Part shown: positions 27,761 through 38,216 of the stretch, piece by piece
How the letters are laid out: each line of letters starts with the position of its first letter
Numbering within the stretch: the first letter of the stretch is position 1
Source of the DNA: Mimachlamys varia
Lineage: Eukaryota > Mollusca > Bivalvia > Pectinida > Pectinidae
Direction: 5' to 3'
DNA: 64,000 bases
NCBI GenBank assembly: GCA_947623455.1
Contig: OX392538.1
Coordinates: forward strand, 2,418,001 to 2,482,000
Program-made: the position numbers and the translations under genes
Notes under the pieces: generated by a model
Database searches by the model: none
Seen by the model: the letters and a program-made list of their open reading frames with translations, nothing else
Told to the model about the DNA's origin: nothing

Positions 27761-28176
27761 TATTTCACCTGAGTGCCCACGCTCTCTAGAAATGTGTTTG
27801 TACCTACCGACACGTGACTTGTTGTAATCCATCACTTATCTGTCAGTGTCTCAGTGCTACACAGGTCGTCTACCATGTTGGTCCAGTCGCAGGATTGATC
27901 CCGCGTCAACCTGGTGCTGATCACCATTAAATGTAAAATATTGGACTTTGTTTGGTCATCCGTTATTCCATGTGTCGTAGACAAAGGTCAGACTGAAAAT
28001 AAAAGGAAATGTCAAGAGGGGCACAAAAGTACCGCCGTAGACTTCTTACTCCAATAAACATACCGTCATTACAATAGGACGTAAGGTGGTACCATGTTGC
28101 GTAAGTGTTGGATTTCAGAACAGAGTACCTTGTACTTAAAGACTGATTAATTTACATTTGGGTTTCGTATGCCAGA
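27761..28176. other. unassigned DNA
   Basis: About 400 bp with no open frame or repeat that I recognise. Confidence 0.45.
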
Positions 28177-28590
28177 GGTGGAGGGCTAGTGGTTAAATGT
28201 CGAGACAACTTAACCACCCGGCCACCGAGGCCCAAAGGTGGAGGCTAGTGGTAAAATGTCGGGACACCTTAACCACCCGGCCACCGAGGCCCAAATGTGG
28301 AGGCTAGTGGTAAAATGTCGGGACACCTTAACCACCCGGCCACCGTGGCCCAAAGGTAGAGGTCTAGTGGTAGACCGTCGGGATACCTTTACCATCCGGT
28401 CAGCGTGGCCCAAAGGTGGAGGCTAGTGGTAAAATGTCGGGACACCTTAACCACCCGGCCACCGTGGCCCAAAGGTGGAGGCTGGTGGTAAAATATCGGG
28501 ACACCTTAACAACCCAGTCACCGTGGCCCAAAGGTGGTGGGCTAGTGGTAGAATGTCGGGACACCTTAACCACCAGGCCACCGCAGTGGA
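28177..28590. repeat. 59-60 bp tandem repeat, 7 units
   Basis: Units start at 28177, 28237, 28296, 28355, 28415, 28474 and 28533 with GGTGGAGGCTAGTGG-like sequence and end in CCACCGTGGCCCAAA. The GGTGG starts and CCACC segments are complementary, so each unit can fold. The unit is GC-richer than its surroundings. Open frames on both strands here are consequences of the repeat. The GCTAGTGGTAAAATG core resembles a pol III A box, so a tRNA or SINE origin is conceivable but unproven. Confidence 0.93.
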
Positions 28591-28622
28591 AAGTAGCACC
28601 AAGTATATTTCTGCTATTTTTT

Positions 28623-28771
28623 ACGCTTACTCTTGCGGAACGCATTATCTTATTTTCTTGTACTGTTACGAGGGTCTCCGTGTAAATATTTCCTTTGTCA
28701 ATATTTTGCCTCTTATTTCATCGATTTTGAGTTCGGATTATGGTTTGGTTAACGCTGCGGCATTCTCTTTT
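28623..28771 (+). mobile_element. Penelope-like element 3' terminal fragment
   Basis: Forward match to the shared tail from ACGCTTACTCTTGCGGAAC through GAGTTCGGATTATGGTTTGG to the terminus GCGGCATTCTCTTTT. It lacks the first part of the tail. It starts about 30 bp after the 59-bp tandem repeat. Confidence 0.85.
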
Positions 28772-28911
28772 GTTTTTTTTATATCAACAGAAAAAGTCAA
28801 CACAACCGGGCATAATGCGTACATTAAGGATACTGGACTCTCATTACAATGTACCAAAGCGTCACTTTAAAGAAAACATCGACTATACATATCGCAGCAT
28901 CAATAATCAAC

Positions 28912-29126
28912 TACTTCGGGTGGTGTAGTGGAAAGCGCACTTGCTCACCAAGGCGACCGGGGTTCGATTCCCCGACTTGACGTGAAAATGTATGGAGTCG
29001 CCTGCCCGACCAGGTGGGTTTTCTCCGCATACTCCGGTTTCCTCCCACAATAAAACCCCGCGCGCTAACAAGAGTGATTTATATAAGTTGGGTAACTTGT
29101 TTCATAATTGTTGTAAATAAATAAAG
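28912..29126 (+). mobile_element. tRNA-derived SINE
   Basis: The head has pol III promoter boxes: an A box at TGGTGTAGTGG (28921-28931) and a B box at GGTTCGATTCC (28961-28971). The latter sits in a T-arm-like stem CGGGG/CCCCG. The body contains GTGGGTTTTCTCCGCATACT and CCGGTTTCCTCCCAC (29013-29047), a conserved central segment I recall from mollusc and other invertebrate SINEs. The tail is rich in TAAATAAATAAA, near 29114-29126. There is no full tRNA cloverleaf, so this is not a tRNA gene. It lies between two retroelement fragments. Confidence 0.8.
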
Positions 29127-29358
29127 TTTATATTTATACGTACATTACATTTCCCCGGTGATAGAACGAAAGTTGTTTTGTATTTCTGAAAAAAAACCTT
29201 TTGCTGATAATCAAAAACAAATACTTGTTACAAATTAGATTTGGAAAAGCTACATGATTAAGTGTCTCATACGGTGAACGACTGGTAAGTTAATCTTCTA
29301 CATCAGCTGCTTACTACGATCTTTACTTAATATATCACTAATATGGATATCTTGTTGC

Positions 29359-29530
29359 AAAGCTACACGATAAGCGTAACAATTTCGAACTTCCAATAGT
29401 GAACTTTCCCTTTTTTGATAGTAACATTATTGATTCTCCAACCTATGGTGTCTACCATGAACAAGTTTAATTGTCGCCATCTTGGTCTCCCTAAGAAACA
29501 TGTTGTACCCTTGTATGATATGAAGAAAAT
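29359..29530 (+). pseudogene. reverse transcriptase C-terminal fragment (Penelope-like)
   Basis: Plus-strand translation gives LYDKRNNFELPIVNFPFFDS followed by a PTYGVYHEQ segment. This is the same conserved block seen downstream of the YIDD core in other copies. An in-frame stop follows after HEQV, and a deletion then joins to a segment resembling the LHLI and YDMK tail (about 29475-29530). It is a broken remnant, more diverged than most copies. The 3' tail at 29721 probably belongs to the same ancestral insertion. Confidence 0.75.
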
Positions 29531-29720
29531 CAGCCTGCATGCCACATTTAATTTAATTGAATAGTGGCACGGTTTAGAATATATACATGTACATTATAAA
29601 TATAAGATTTTTTCATTCGTTTGTTTGTTAATTACGAAATTTATTGAATGATAGGAACAGTTCACCACTCTTTCTATATTTGGCGTTTCTTTCAATCGGT
29701 TCTTTTTTGTTTTGGAATTT

Positions 29721-29919
29721 GATGTTTACTTGGATGTGACAAAGATTTACATGGTTGATGTCGTCGATGACGCAAAAAAACGCTAACTCTTCTGGAACAC
29801 CGATTCTTATTATCTTGTACTTACATGGGTTCATGTAAATCTTTCCTTGTTCATAGTTTGCCCCTGATTTAATCGATTTCGAGTTCGGATTATAGTTTTA
29901 TTAACGCTTCGGTAATCTT
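29721..29919 (+). mobile_element. Penelope-like element 3' terminal fragment
   Basis: Forward tail from GATGTTTACTTGGATGTGAC through CGCTAACTCTTCTGGAACAC to ACGCTTCGGTAATCTT. About 190 bp of degenerate sequence separates it from the reverse transcriptase fragment at 29359-29530 in the same orientation. Confidence 0.88.
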
Positions 29920-30418
29920 CTGGATAGGGCCGAGATACAGTATCACAACAACGGGCCAGAACAGTCTACAGTGCAAGTACAAGACGAGAACACTTCCTCT
30001 GGAGATAAATACTTTAAACTATTCTGATAGCAGTATAGAAAAAAACTATTCAGGTTAACACTATCGACCAGGTACAGTGATAATGTATTGTTTTGTTTTT
30101 GCTATATTTCCGTCCGTCTGGGCCCCAGACGCTGAGTGGACACGGTATAATTACTGGGGTATTTTGGTGTTGTTTCACATTACCTCGTTATGGTTGTATA
30201 TTTCTGTACTTTTGAATAGAAAAATTTCTTTCTTAATTACAAACATATCCCCCTAAACACGCCTTATAAACACAAAGAGTAACCAACCAACTAGGAAAAG
30301 GTATACAGGTTTTTGTTATTAGCACCGCTAACTGAAATGCATGTTTAAGGAATATTTAATTTATAATATAAAACATATCTATGATTGTTTTTTTTATTTT
30401 TAGGAAAAGAAAAAAAAT
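29920..30418. other. unassigned DNA
   Basis: About 500 bp of AT-rich sequence between two oppositely oriented element ends. No gene or repeat was recognised. Confidence 0.5.
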
Positions 30419-30801
30419 CACAGAATACTGTAAAACCATAATCTGAGCTCAAAATCAATTTATCCGGGGCAAAAAATATCTATAGAGATATAACTATAAA
30501 AAGTGAAAAAGAATAAGATGCTGCGGGAGACGACATTCGCCGTGTTAATCTATGTTACACCAAAGTTAAAGTCACGCCCTCAAAGTGAGAACTGAGACAT
30601 AATTCGTAATCACAACAAATAGCACATACCTATGAACATATTCAAAAACGTCAACCTTCATTTCACTAGAAAGACGCAGTAAGATCTCACAATGGGACAT
30701 GTGTGGAGACAATAGAACGTGCTCGTAGTCTTCATCAACCTACAACTTTCGAGACTCTGTGTCGTAAGTTTGTTTGTCATCAGCCGACATGGATCACGAA
30801 A
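30419..30801 (-). mobile_element. older, diverged Penelope-like element 3' end
   Basis: Reverse-complement match that is clearly weaker than in other copies. Terminus-like CAGAATACTGTAAAACC, then CCGGGGCAAAAAATAT and CTCAAAGTGAGAACTGAG are followed by the reverse transcriptase end (CATCAACCT...TCGAGACTCTGTG...TTTGTTTGTCATCAGCCGAC). Gaps and substitutions throughout suggest an earlier insertion. Confidence 0.75.
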
Positions 30802-31087
30802 CTATCTTTATCTAGAGGGGGTATGAGCAAACTTAGAAAAACATATAGTTTGACCATATCCGTACAAAAAAAGAGATGAAAAGAATTGCATATTCAAGCT
30901 AAATGTGGAGAAGGAACACTGTATCAATCAAAGGAACTATTATTTCTGCAGTGAAAGACACGATCAAAGTGACTTAAGCTAACATGGAAATTATTATTGA
31001 AGAAGAAAAATGTGTGTCCAACATAGCTGACGATATACTTAACTATTGAGATGCGTTTTTTGTGACTGAAGAACATCAAACAAGCCA

Positions 31088-32078
31088 ATGGATACCAAAG
31101 CGTCAACAAAACCATAATCCGAACTCAAAATAAATTAAACTAGGGGCACAATATGAGCAAATGACATATTTACGCAGAGACCCTTGTAAAAGTACGAGAG
31201 AAAAAGAATAAGAATGGTCCTGCTCCATGGGAGACACCCGCCATGTAAATCTAGGTCTGTAAATGTCACCTCCTCAAAGTGAGAACTGAAGTATGAGTAT
31301 CTACCACAACAGATCGCCAACACTAATGAGCATATTCAAAATCGTCCATCTTCATATCATATAAATATGTAGAATATTTCTCTATGAGATCAATAAAGCG
31401 ACCACAGCATTTGCTCATAGTCTCCATCAACCAGTATCTCTCGAATCCATGTGCCGTAATTTTGTTCGTCAGCAGCTGACACATATCACAAAAATCTGGA
31501 AATTCAGAGCAAGCCCAATAATAGCGAATCAACTAATATATAAATATCATGGGATTTTTGGAGAAGCAGAAATGTTACTATCTAGAAAGGAAAGGTTCAC
31601 GATCGGAAAATCGAAAACGCCACGATTATCGTACATCTGAATAGTAAGCTGCCAATGTTTATAGTTGCACATAGTTTAAGTAAAGAACAAGGAAAGAATC
31701 TGATATAGAAAAGTATGTTATGGCATTGATTACAAGTTCAGAAGGGTATAAACGATCGACTAGGTCAGTTAATTTATCAGTTTATTTCCATTGGAATACC
31801 AGCAGTCCATTGGAAAATATTTCCCCTAAGCTACATTTGTAAGCAAAGATATCGCCAGCTAGTAATTTAATACTTTGTATTATATCCTCGTCAGTATATT
31901 TTTTCCTGGCTTTTGTTGTGTTTTTCATAGCTCCAAAAGAGCTTATAACCATGTATTGATATCGTCGTCCACCTTTCTTGGAAATCACAATAAGGGACCA
32001 AACATATTTTTTCAGTTTGGTATGTGGTTTGGTAGTGTGATGTTTTGACTGAAGCCCTAGTTTAAGAATGAAAGTCAA
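31088..32078 (-). mobile_element. Penelope-like element copy with internally deleted reverse transcriptase
   Basis: The 3' tail at 31088-31300 leads, in minus-strand sense, from reverse transcriptase remnants further right. Frames include a C-terminal piece at 31323-31532 (with ACSEF, LLTNKI, GFERY and a final FEYAH before the stop) and an upstream piece at 31782-32078 (with KGGRRYQYM, KNTTKARKKYT and DEDI). The segment that should hold motif C (YIDD) is missing: the sequence jumps from the GIPM region near 31790 to the LVDRLYPSEL region near 31755. A second deletion joins the GLQS region to the TKPHTKLK region. It is therefore a non-functional, deleted copy about 1 kb long. Confidence 0.88.
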
Positions 32079-32394
32079 ATGAGAAAAAAATACATTTTGT
32101 TACCATTGTTGTTGGAGCTACTTATTTTGTTGGCCCTGTATCTCCGCAAAGATATCTACACACACAAACTCGATAGCGTATTATTGTATTGTATGTACAT
32201 GTACAAAACAGCATTACCGACAGCGGAAACATTTTAACCCCGCGAACGATTTAGAGGCTGCCTGAGCGAAACATTCCACCCGCGAAAATATTGGCTTGTA
32301 CAGTATGCTAAAACAATGATAACTATTTTCTGTGAATATAGACCATCAATGTATTGTTATCGAAAAGGGCACAATGTGTGTGTGCCAAAACGGC
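32079..32394. other. unassigned DNA
   Basis: About 315 bp with no recognised feature. Confidence 0.5.
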
Positions 32395-32740
32395 AGGAAC
32401 TGCTTAACCAACGAAATGTCCTTATTGTGACCGTAGACCAACGGGGCATTGTCATTTTAAGAAAACATACGTTTTGCCATTGTGCTTAGAGTTATGCTAA
32501 TGCAACAAGAACCAAAACTTTGACAGTGGACAATAGCATTGCTATTTCAAGAAACACATGTATATTGCCTTGGCGGTTGAAGCTGCTATACTAGTGAGAA
32601 CCGCGAACTTTGACTGTCGGAGTATTGCTATTTAAAGGGTAATGCCCTACTTATTACCATTGCGGCCGGAGCTATGCTAAAGCAATGGCATGCTCTTACT
32701 GTGACAGAAGCCCATTGGAGCGTTACGTTTTCAAGAGTGT
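32395..32740. repeat. degenerate tandem repeat of about 90-105 bp, about 3 units
   Basis: Units share a start like TGACNGTGGACNATNGCATTG, a middle ATTTNAAGAAANACA, and an end with TGCCATTG followed by GCNNTGCTA. Examples begin near 32425, 32520 and 32608. They are strongly diverged and no coding is seen. Confidence 0.6.
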
Positions 32741-33349
32741 TAATATGATATGACCATGGCACTGAAATCAATGACGCTTCAGTGATAGACACCACCTCTG
32801 ACCATTGGTTGCCGTGACGTCCACAGCGGTAGTATACAGTTCTTAACTGTCAGATCGCGTGACAATTGACCGTCAATTACGGGATATGACAACATCCTTC
32901 CTGGCCAATCAAGTACCGGCCATATAATAAGAGGAGACTAATAAAATTTGTCACATTTTTCACATTGCAATTATCTGTTATTTGCGACCCAAATTGACCG
33001 ACTATTGATCATTAATTGCTTTTTGTGAAAGATTAGCATTTTCACATGAGTATTTTGTGTTTGTTTAGTTGCAATTTCTTTGCAGATTATTAGATATAAA
33101 GTGGCAATGTCCATACTTAAAAAGGATAAAACTACTAAATCCATGTAATTGGAATTTTAATAACAAATACCGAACAAAACGATGAAGTGTTTTGTATGCT
33201 ATGAAGGAAAAGCTAAATGAGATCACAAGGTAGGCTGTATTACGGAATTCCTTGGATTGATGTCAGTTCTCAAATTATGCTTGTTGTACATTGAGTAAGA
33301 ATGCGCTGCCCGGACTCTTCGGAGTAACACATATATGGATATCTGTTCA
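32741..33349. other. unassigned DNA
   Basis: About 600 bp with no recognised repeat. A 73-codon open frame starts at 33291 and runs into the dispersed repeat that follows. Confidence 0.45.
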
Positions 33350-33655
33350 AAAAGACCACGCAACACACACATATGCTGCACCTCTTAAATTTAGTAATAG
33401 ATACAGTACGCCGAAAAATGAATTAAACTGCATCGCACAGCTGTCTCGTCCTCCCAGGACTTTCCAGCGATGCCAGGGGCCAAAAGGTAGGAATCCAACA
33501 TTTCTAAACTGATGTAGAAGCAGAAGGGTCAGGTGCGTAAAACCCCTTTAATTTATTAATTTAGAAGTAACATTAAACTAGTTCCGCACAATCTCAAATC
33601 GTGCAATACGAAAAAGTGTATATTAAGTACCGTGCCACAAATCAAATGAGATTAA
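33350..33655 (+). repeat. dispersed ~300-bp repeat, copy 1
   Basis: Aligned in the same orientation with 46450-46745. Shared landmarks are AACACACACATATGC, AAATTTAGTAATAGATACAG, GAATTAAACTGCATC, AAAACCCCTTTA and ACCGTGCCAC. A plus-strand frame through the first part encodes THTYAAPLKFSNRYSTPK and continues to a stop at about 33512. Copy 2 keeps much of the same frame (THTYAA, KFSNRYS). No protein family was recognised, and the class is unknown. Confidence 0.8.
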
Positions 33656-35115
33656 CTGTGGCTATGGAGGCTCCAGCAAACCTCGGGGACTAAAAAACCA
33701 CCAGCAGAGTCTGCCACTCCCTATCATAAAGATCACGCAACACACACAACGTTTTGTTATGGTATGTATCCTCTTTCCATGGATTTATTTGTTTGCTTTC
33801 TCCTTATTAAAACGATTTGGTGTTTGTATTTGTCTGTCCGTAACCTTGCTATGGGCAAGGACATGTGATTGGTGTATTGATTATCCCGCTGTCAGAAAAA
33901 GGTCAATGGGATGGTTCTCCAGCAGCCCCTTATTCTGTAGAAACTGTCGACAAATGTCCTGGCAGTTACAAGAGCGATCTAATAATTTCAGAAGATACGA
34001 ATACTACCTCCGATGGTTGGTCGACTACAGCAGTACGCAGAGCATTCGTGACCTATCACGTTATCTGGTGTCCGATTCCCTGATCAGACGTAACGATTAA
34101 ATGGGTCAACTTCCACGTGTACATTATCCGGGTCCTTTGTTTACACATCTAAGTCCGAAGCGTGCTTCCATCCCAGCCAATAGAGTAGAATGATAAGAGA
34201 ACATGTGCTATTACATAATTGTAGAAAAAATTGTTGATTTAGTTTTTAAAATGGAAACTCAAAAGCAGTTCATGTGTGGCCATGCTCTGAAAGTTATCAA
34301 AAGTTACAAATAGATCAGAAAAAGCTTAGGAATGCTGAAACCCACAAATAGACAAGGTTAGCAGGATTTATTTGACAGTTAATATCGCAAATCCCCTTAC
34401 TGAGTACTTCACATCAAACAGGATCCGACAACGACAATTAATCGGTGCAGGGAGAATTTAAAACACCAGCAGAAAAGCATGCACAACATATCGACAATAT
34501 CATCCACGAAATATTTGTCATCTTTAATAAACTTAATCGTTATTAGATAGAACAATATATTGGCAACATATGCACTTAGATGATGTTTCCATAAATTCGA
34601 AAGAATGTGATTAAATTAAACACGTTATCACATTGTAATGTGATACATTCCAGAAGTCATGCTATGAAACAGACCAATACCAACACGGCACTCAAAGCGT
34701 TATTTCCAGTAGCATTGACTTGTTCCTCGAATTCCTCGGCAGGGAGACAGACCATAAGTATACACCATCATATTAATTGAGTAGAAGTGAAACGTGTGAT
34801 GTTTATAATGGATGAACGACCCGACTCCATTTAGAGTCGTGAGATATTAACTTGTCACTGAACTACTGACCAACGTTACATATACATTTGGGCTCCTGAC
34901 CGTTTGCCGTATATAGGTATTGACTTGGGGGTACCTATCCCGAAAAGCTTGCATGCATCCTTACACTTACTCTTCTTAAAAAGAGGTTCCCCTAGGGAGT
35001 CCCTGGTATTTCCTCGTCCATACTATTACATGTACTGGAGATCGAAGAGATATTTGCTCCATATATGTATATAATTGGTCAATAGACAAGGGACTTTAAA
35101 CACGTATGCGAATAA
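33656..35115. other. unassigned DNA with short open frames
   Basis: About 1.46 kb. A 113-codon plus-strand frame (33759-34100) starts with a hydrophobic segment (YLFAFSLLKRF region). It has no recognised domain and overlaps another frame of 72 codons. A weakly tRNA-like stretch at about 34020-34090 (CAGTACGCAGAGC ... GTCCGATTCCC) could be an eroded SINE head. An AAACACCAGCAGA motif occurs near 34462. None of this is enough for a gene call. Confidence 0.35.
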
Positions 35116-35243
35116 TAAGAGAATACCGAAGCGTCAACAAAACAACAATCATAACTCAAAATCGTCAAGCGGTAGGGGTAAAATATAAACAAAAGGGAAA
35201 GATAACCATGGAGGCCCCTGCAAAAGTACTAGATAATAGACCA
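35116..35243 (-). mobile_element. Penelope-like element 3' terminal fragment
   Basis: Reverse complement of the shared tail from TAAGAGAATACCGAAGCG through GGGGTAAAATATAAAC and ATGGAGGCCCCTGCAAAAG to AGATAATAGACCAG. It is cut off there, directly at the left end of the MITE-like element. Confidence 0.87.
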
Positions 35244-35500
35244 GGGCCCGTATTCATTAAACTGTTTTCGTGCTCAAGCATGGATTCTGTGCTCAAACAC
35301 GTTTTCTTGTAACTCGCTAAATATTCTTCATACAACGAAAAAGTCACATAAAACACTAAAATAAATTCTGCTTAACGTTTCTTCAATGTTTTCCCAAATC
35401 ATGAACGAAATTAACATTTCTAGTTAATTTATACCCAAAACAAGAAATATAGCGTGAGCACAAATTCCATGCTTTAGCATGAGAATGAATTCATGAATTT
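35244..35500. mobile_element. MITE-like element with imperfect terminal inverted repeats
   Basis: The left end (GGGCCCGTATTCATTAAAC ... GTGCTCAAGCATGGATTCTG, about 35244-35300) is complementary to the right end (GTGAGCACAAATTCCATGC ... GAGAATGAATTCATGAAT, about 35453-35498). Length is about 255 bp with no coding capacity. Ends beginning GGGCCCGTATTCAT are familiar to me from invertebrate MITEs, but no family is asserted. It directly abuts the truncated retroelement fragment on its left. Confidence 0.6.
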
Positions 35501-36158
35501 TATTTATTTATTTAAACTGATGGACGACCTATTTAACTTATTTATATTTCTTATTCCTGTAACAAACCTAAATTCTTATCTTATCAACCACCATTGACTT
35601 GGCCATATCAACACATGGAAACGACTTAAACATCAAAATTTTATTTTACCGATGGTATCATTCCAGTTCATTGTTTATAGAGTGTACAAACAACCAATAC
35701 ACGGATATTTCTGATCATGCGTTAATTATCCGGAGGTAAACTATCATAGATGGTCGATTCCTTCATGATTATGTCACGTCCTAGTTTTTAGTTTTAATTA
35801 TGTATACGTCCGGGTCTAGATAAGGATCTACATGTAAGTAAGAGTAGTGCACATATTACCATTGATCTTTTACTCTGGGTAAGGAGTTAAGTAGCAGAAG
35901 CGTACCAATACAATTGTTTTACTTAATTCTGTTTTAATGTCAGGTGTTTACAGGCAACAGTTGATCCCCATGATAAGGATCTCGTGTTAGGTATCAAGAC
36001 ATATCGCGTCCCACACGAACACTAACTTAAATAAGTACTTAAGAACAAGAAGTGTGAATACCAGGTTACGTTCTACTTAAAAGCCGAGTGAATGTATTAC
36101 TGTGAAGCCTAGTCTAAATATCAACAGTTAAAATGTCAGAGTTTATTTTGTAATGATG
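35501..36158. other. unassigned DNA
   Basis: About 660 bp of AT-rich sequence with no recognised repeat or open frame. Confidence 0.5.
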
Positions 36159-36423
36159 GACCTGATGAAACGGTGGTGAGTTCATATGTAAGAGTTTATT
36201 TTCTACTGATGAGGTAATGCAAGTGCTTATTTGGGAGTTTACTGTAGGCCCAAATTCTTCCATGAGTGCCGCTCTAATTGTTGTAGTTCCGTTTAGCAGA
36301 TTGTTTAGTTTGGAACCTGTATTTAATGATCAAATATAAGTAAGAGTACTAAATGCGTTTTCTCCATCTCAAAACACAATATAGCTCTGATGAGACGTTT
36401 GTTCCTATAATTAACCTTACGAC
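36159..36423 (+). repeat. dispersed 265-bp repeat, copy 1
   Basis: Near-identical, apart from scattered substitutions and small indels, to 47804-48069 in the same orientation. It starts at GACCTGATGAAA and ends after TTCCTATAATTAACCTTAC. Landmarks are GAGTTTATTTTCTACTGATG, GTTGTAGTTCCGTTTAGCAG and GTTTTCTCCAT. No coding was seen. Both copies lie within 450 bp of a retroelement 3' end. Confidence 0.88.
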
Positions 36424-36843
36424 GGGGCTGTCCAAGTAAACCCTATTGTGGGCCTCCATCAAGAACGGCCAATAACAAAATGTAGTAGATCGCCGAAGCA
36501 TCAAATGTGACCAAGGGTTGTCCGGTGATAATTACAAAAGTGGGGCACATTGGTCCAAATAACACACGTCATATCTTGAAATGTTTGTCTGATTCAGTGA
36601 TTTACACGCCTACAACATATTTGGTTTGAAAGTAGTGTACATACACTCATATTGCATACACCGGGAGACCGTCCTAAAATAGAATGTAACAAAGCTGTTA
36701 ATAGAACAAAGTAAACCAAAACCCAACCTATTGTTTATATAGAGCACACCCTGGTCTTTGGTAATTTCATCTTGACATATACTATATGAGAAATACTATA
36801 TATAACAAATACCTTCGTGTCAAATCTCTATAATGACTTCTCA

Positions 36844-37059
36844 TTTGAGGATTGATGTTTACTTGGATGTGACCAAGATTTACATGACGGGTGTCGTCGA
36901 TGAAGCAAAATACGCTTACTCTTTCGGAACACCTGGTTTTATTGTCTTGATCTTTAACGAGGGTCTCCATGCCAATATTTCCAAAGTTCCTATTTTGCAT
37001 TTAGTTTAATAGATTTTGAGTTAGGATTATGGTTTCGTTGACGCTTTGGTATTCTCTGA
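36844..37059 (+). mobile_element. Penelope-like element 3' terminal fragment
   Basis: Forward tail from GATGTTTACTTGGATGTGAC (36854) through GTGTCGTCGATGAAGCAAAA and GAGGGTCTCCATG to the terminus CTTTGGTATTCTCTGA, followed by a run of T. It contains no reverse transcriptase codons. Confidence 0.9.
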
Positions 37060-38216
37060 TTTTTTTCGAACATTTTTGTTTATTTTGAAGACCTATTTGT
37101 ACAAAATTGAAGTCATGATCTTCTTTTTTTTCATGAAAAGTTGGGGTCTGATTTCTCTGTTCGTTGCGCAGTTGCAACAACAAACAACTGATTCCAAGTG
37201 TTTCATGCAGTGATCACAGGCGTAAAGTAGTCTTTGGTGTAGTTTGAAACGTCTTTAGGGGAAACATTGTTGTCTTGCATGCTATAGAGTTTAATTTTAA
37301 GGTGTTAATGATTATTAAGCTGTTGGTATAATTTCGGCGTGTATGATATCACACTACATGTAACACAGATTAATTTTGAAAAAACTCGACTTTCTATTCG
37401 GAATAAAAGAATAACGTTTCAACTAGAATGTTTCAAATCCATGTTTTTATTTTGAGAATAATCCTGAGCAGTCCGAAAATAAATCAAAAGTTTTGACTTT
37501 GTTGTGACTTGATTGACAGCAATACGTGAATCAAAGATAATTGTCGAGCAAATGAAAAAAGTGAGGTTCGGTTGATGACGTTGGAAGAGGTCGGTTGATT
37601 GCCGTACCTGATGCATTGGACCGCGTCACACGATCCTTAACGCGAGGATGATACACGACAGGCTCGTAAAACATTTGTCTTGTACAAAAACTGCTCGCAA
37701 ACCTGAATAATCAGGCACATGGCATGTAAAATGAAATGAACACCCAGCAAAAATGAGAATTCTAAATTGCAGAATTCTATGTTAATTGTTTGTTTTATAA
37801 GATCTTGGGCCCGAGTAATTTACAGTCAGTCAATACACATCGCCATGCCTGTCATTATGACGGAGAGAAATAATGATGATACGGTGGAGTCAAATTTAAA
37901 TTGCAACCTTTTAACAGGGTTTTTATATTTTAAAGGAAACTCATTTTAGGAGGCAGAGCTGTAATTGGACCTCTGTGACTTCAGAAGGAGTTCGTATTGA
38001 TTTCATGGTTCGAAGGTCCCGACTTTCGCAGGCAAACTAGGTATAAACACATTAAACTAAATACTGCATTGTACACAGGAGAAAGCACGATAAATATAGT
38101 TTTTGTTTTTCTTCAGTTGTTATGTTGCTACTAATCTCTAATTTGTCGTCGATTAACTACTTCTTAAGAAATGTTTCATCTGGGTTTTTATATACGAATG
38201 TCAGGATGCTACTACA
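37060..38216. other. unassigned DNA
   Basis: About 1.16 kb with only short open frames (60-65 codons), none with recognisable motifs. The left edge is T-rich next to the retroelement end. Confidence 0.45.

Noticed and set aside
28210..28870. Overlapping open frames on both strands
   Set aside because: They are by-products of the 59-bp tandem repeat and the retroelement tail.
28912..28985. A functional tRNA gene
   Set aside because: A and B boxes and a T-arm are present, but the acceptor and anticodon arms do not pair, and a SINE body and A-rich tail follow.
33759..34100. A 113-codon membrane or secreted protein
   Set aside because: A hydrophobic start but no recognised domain; the frame overlaps a tRNA-like, possibly SINE-derived stretch and another open frame.
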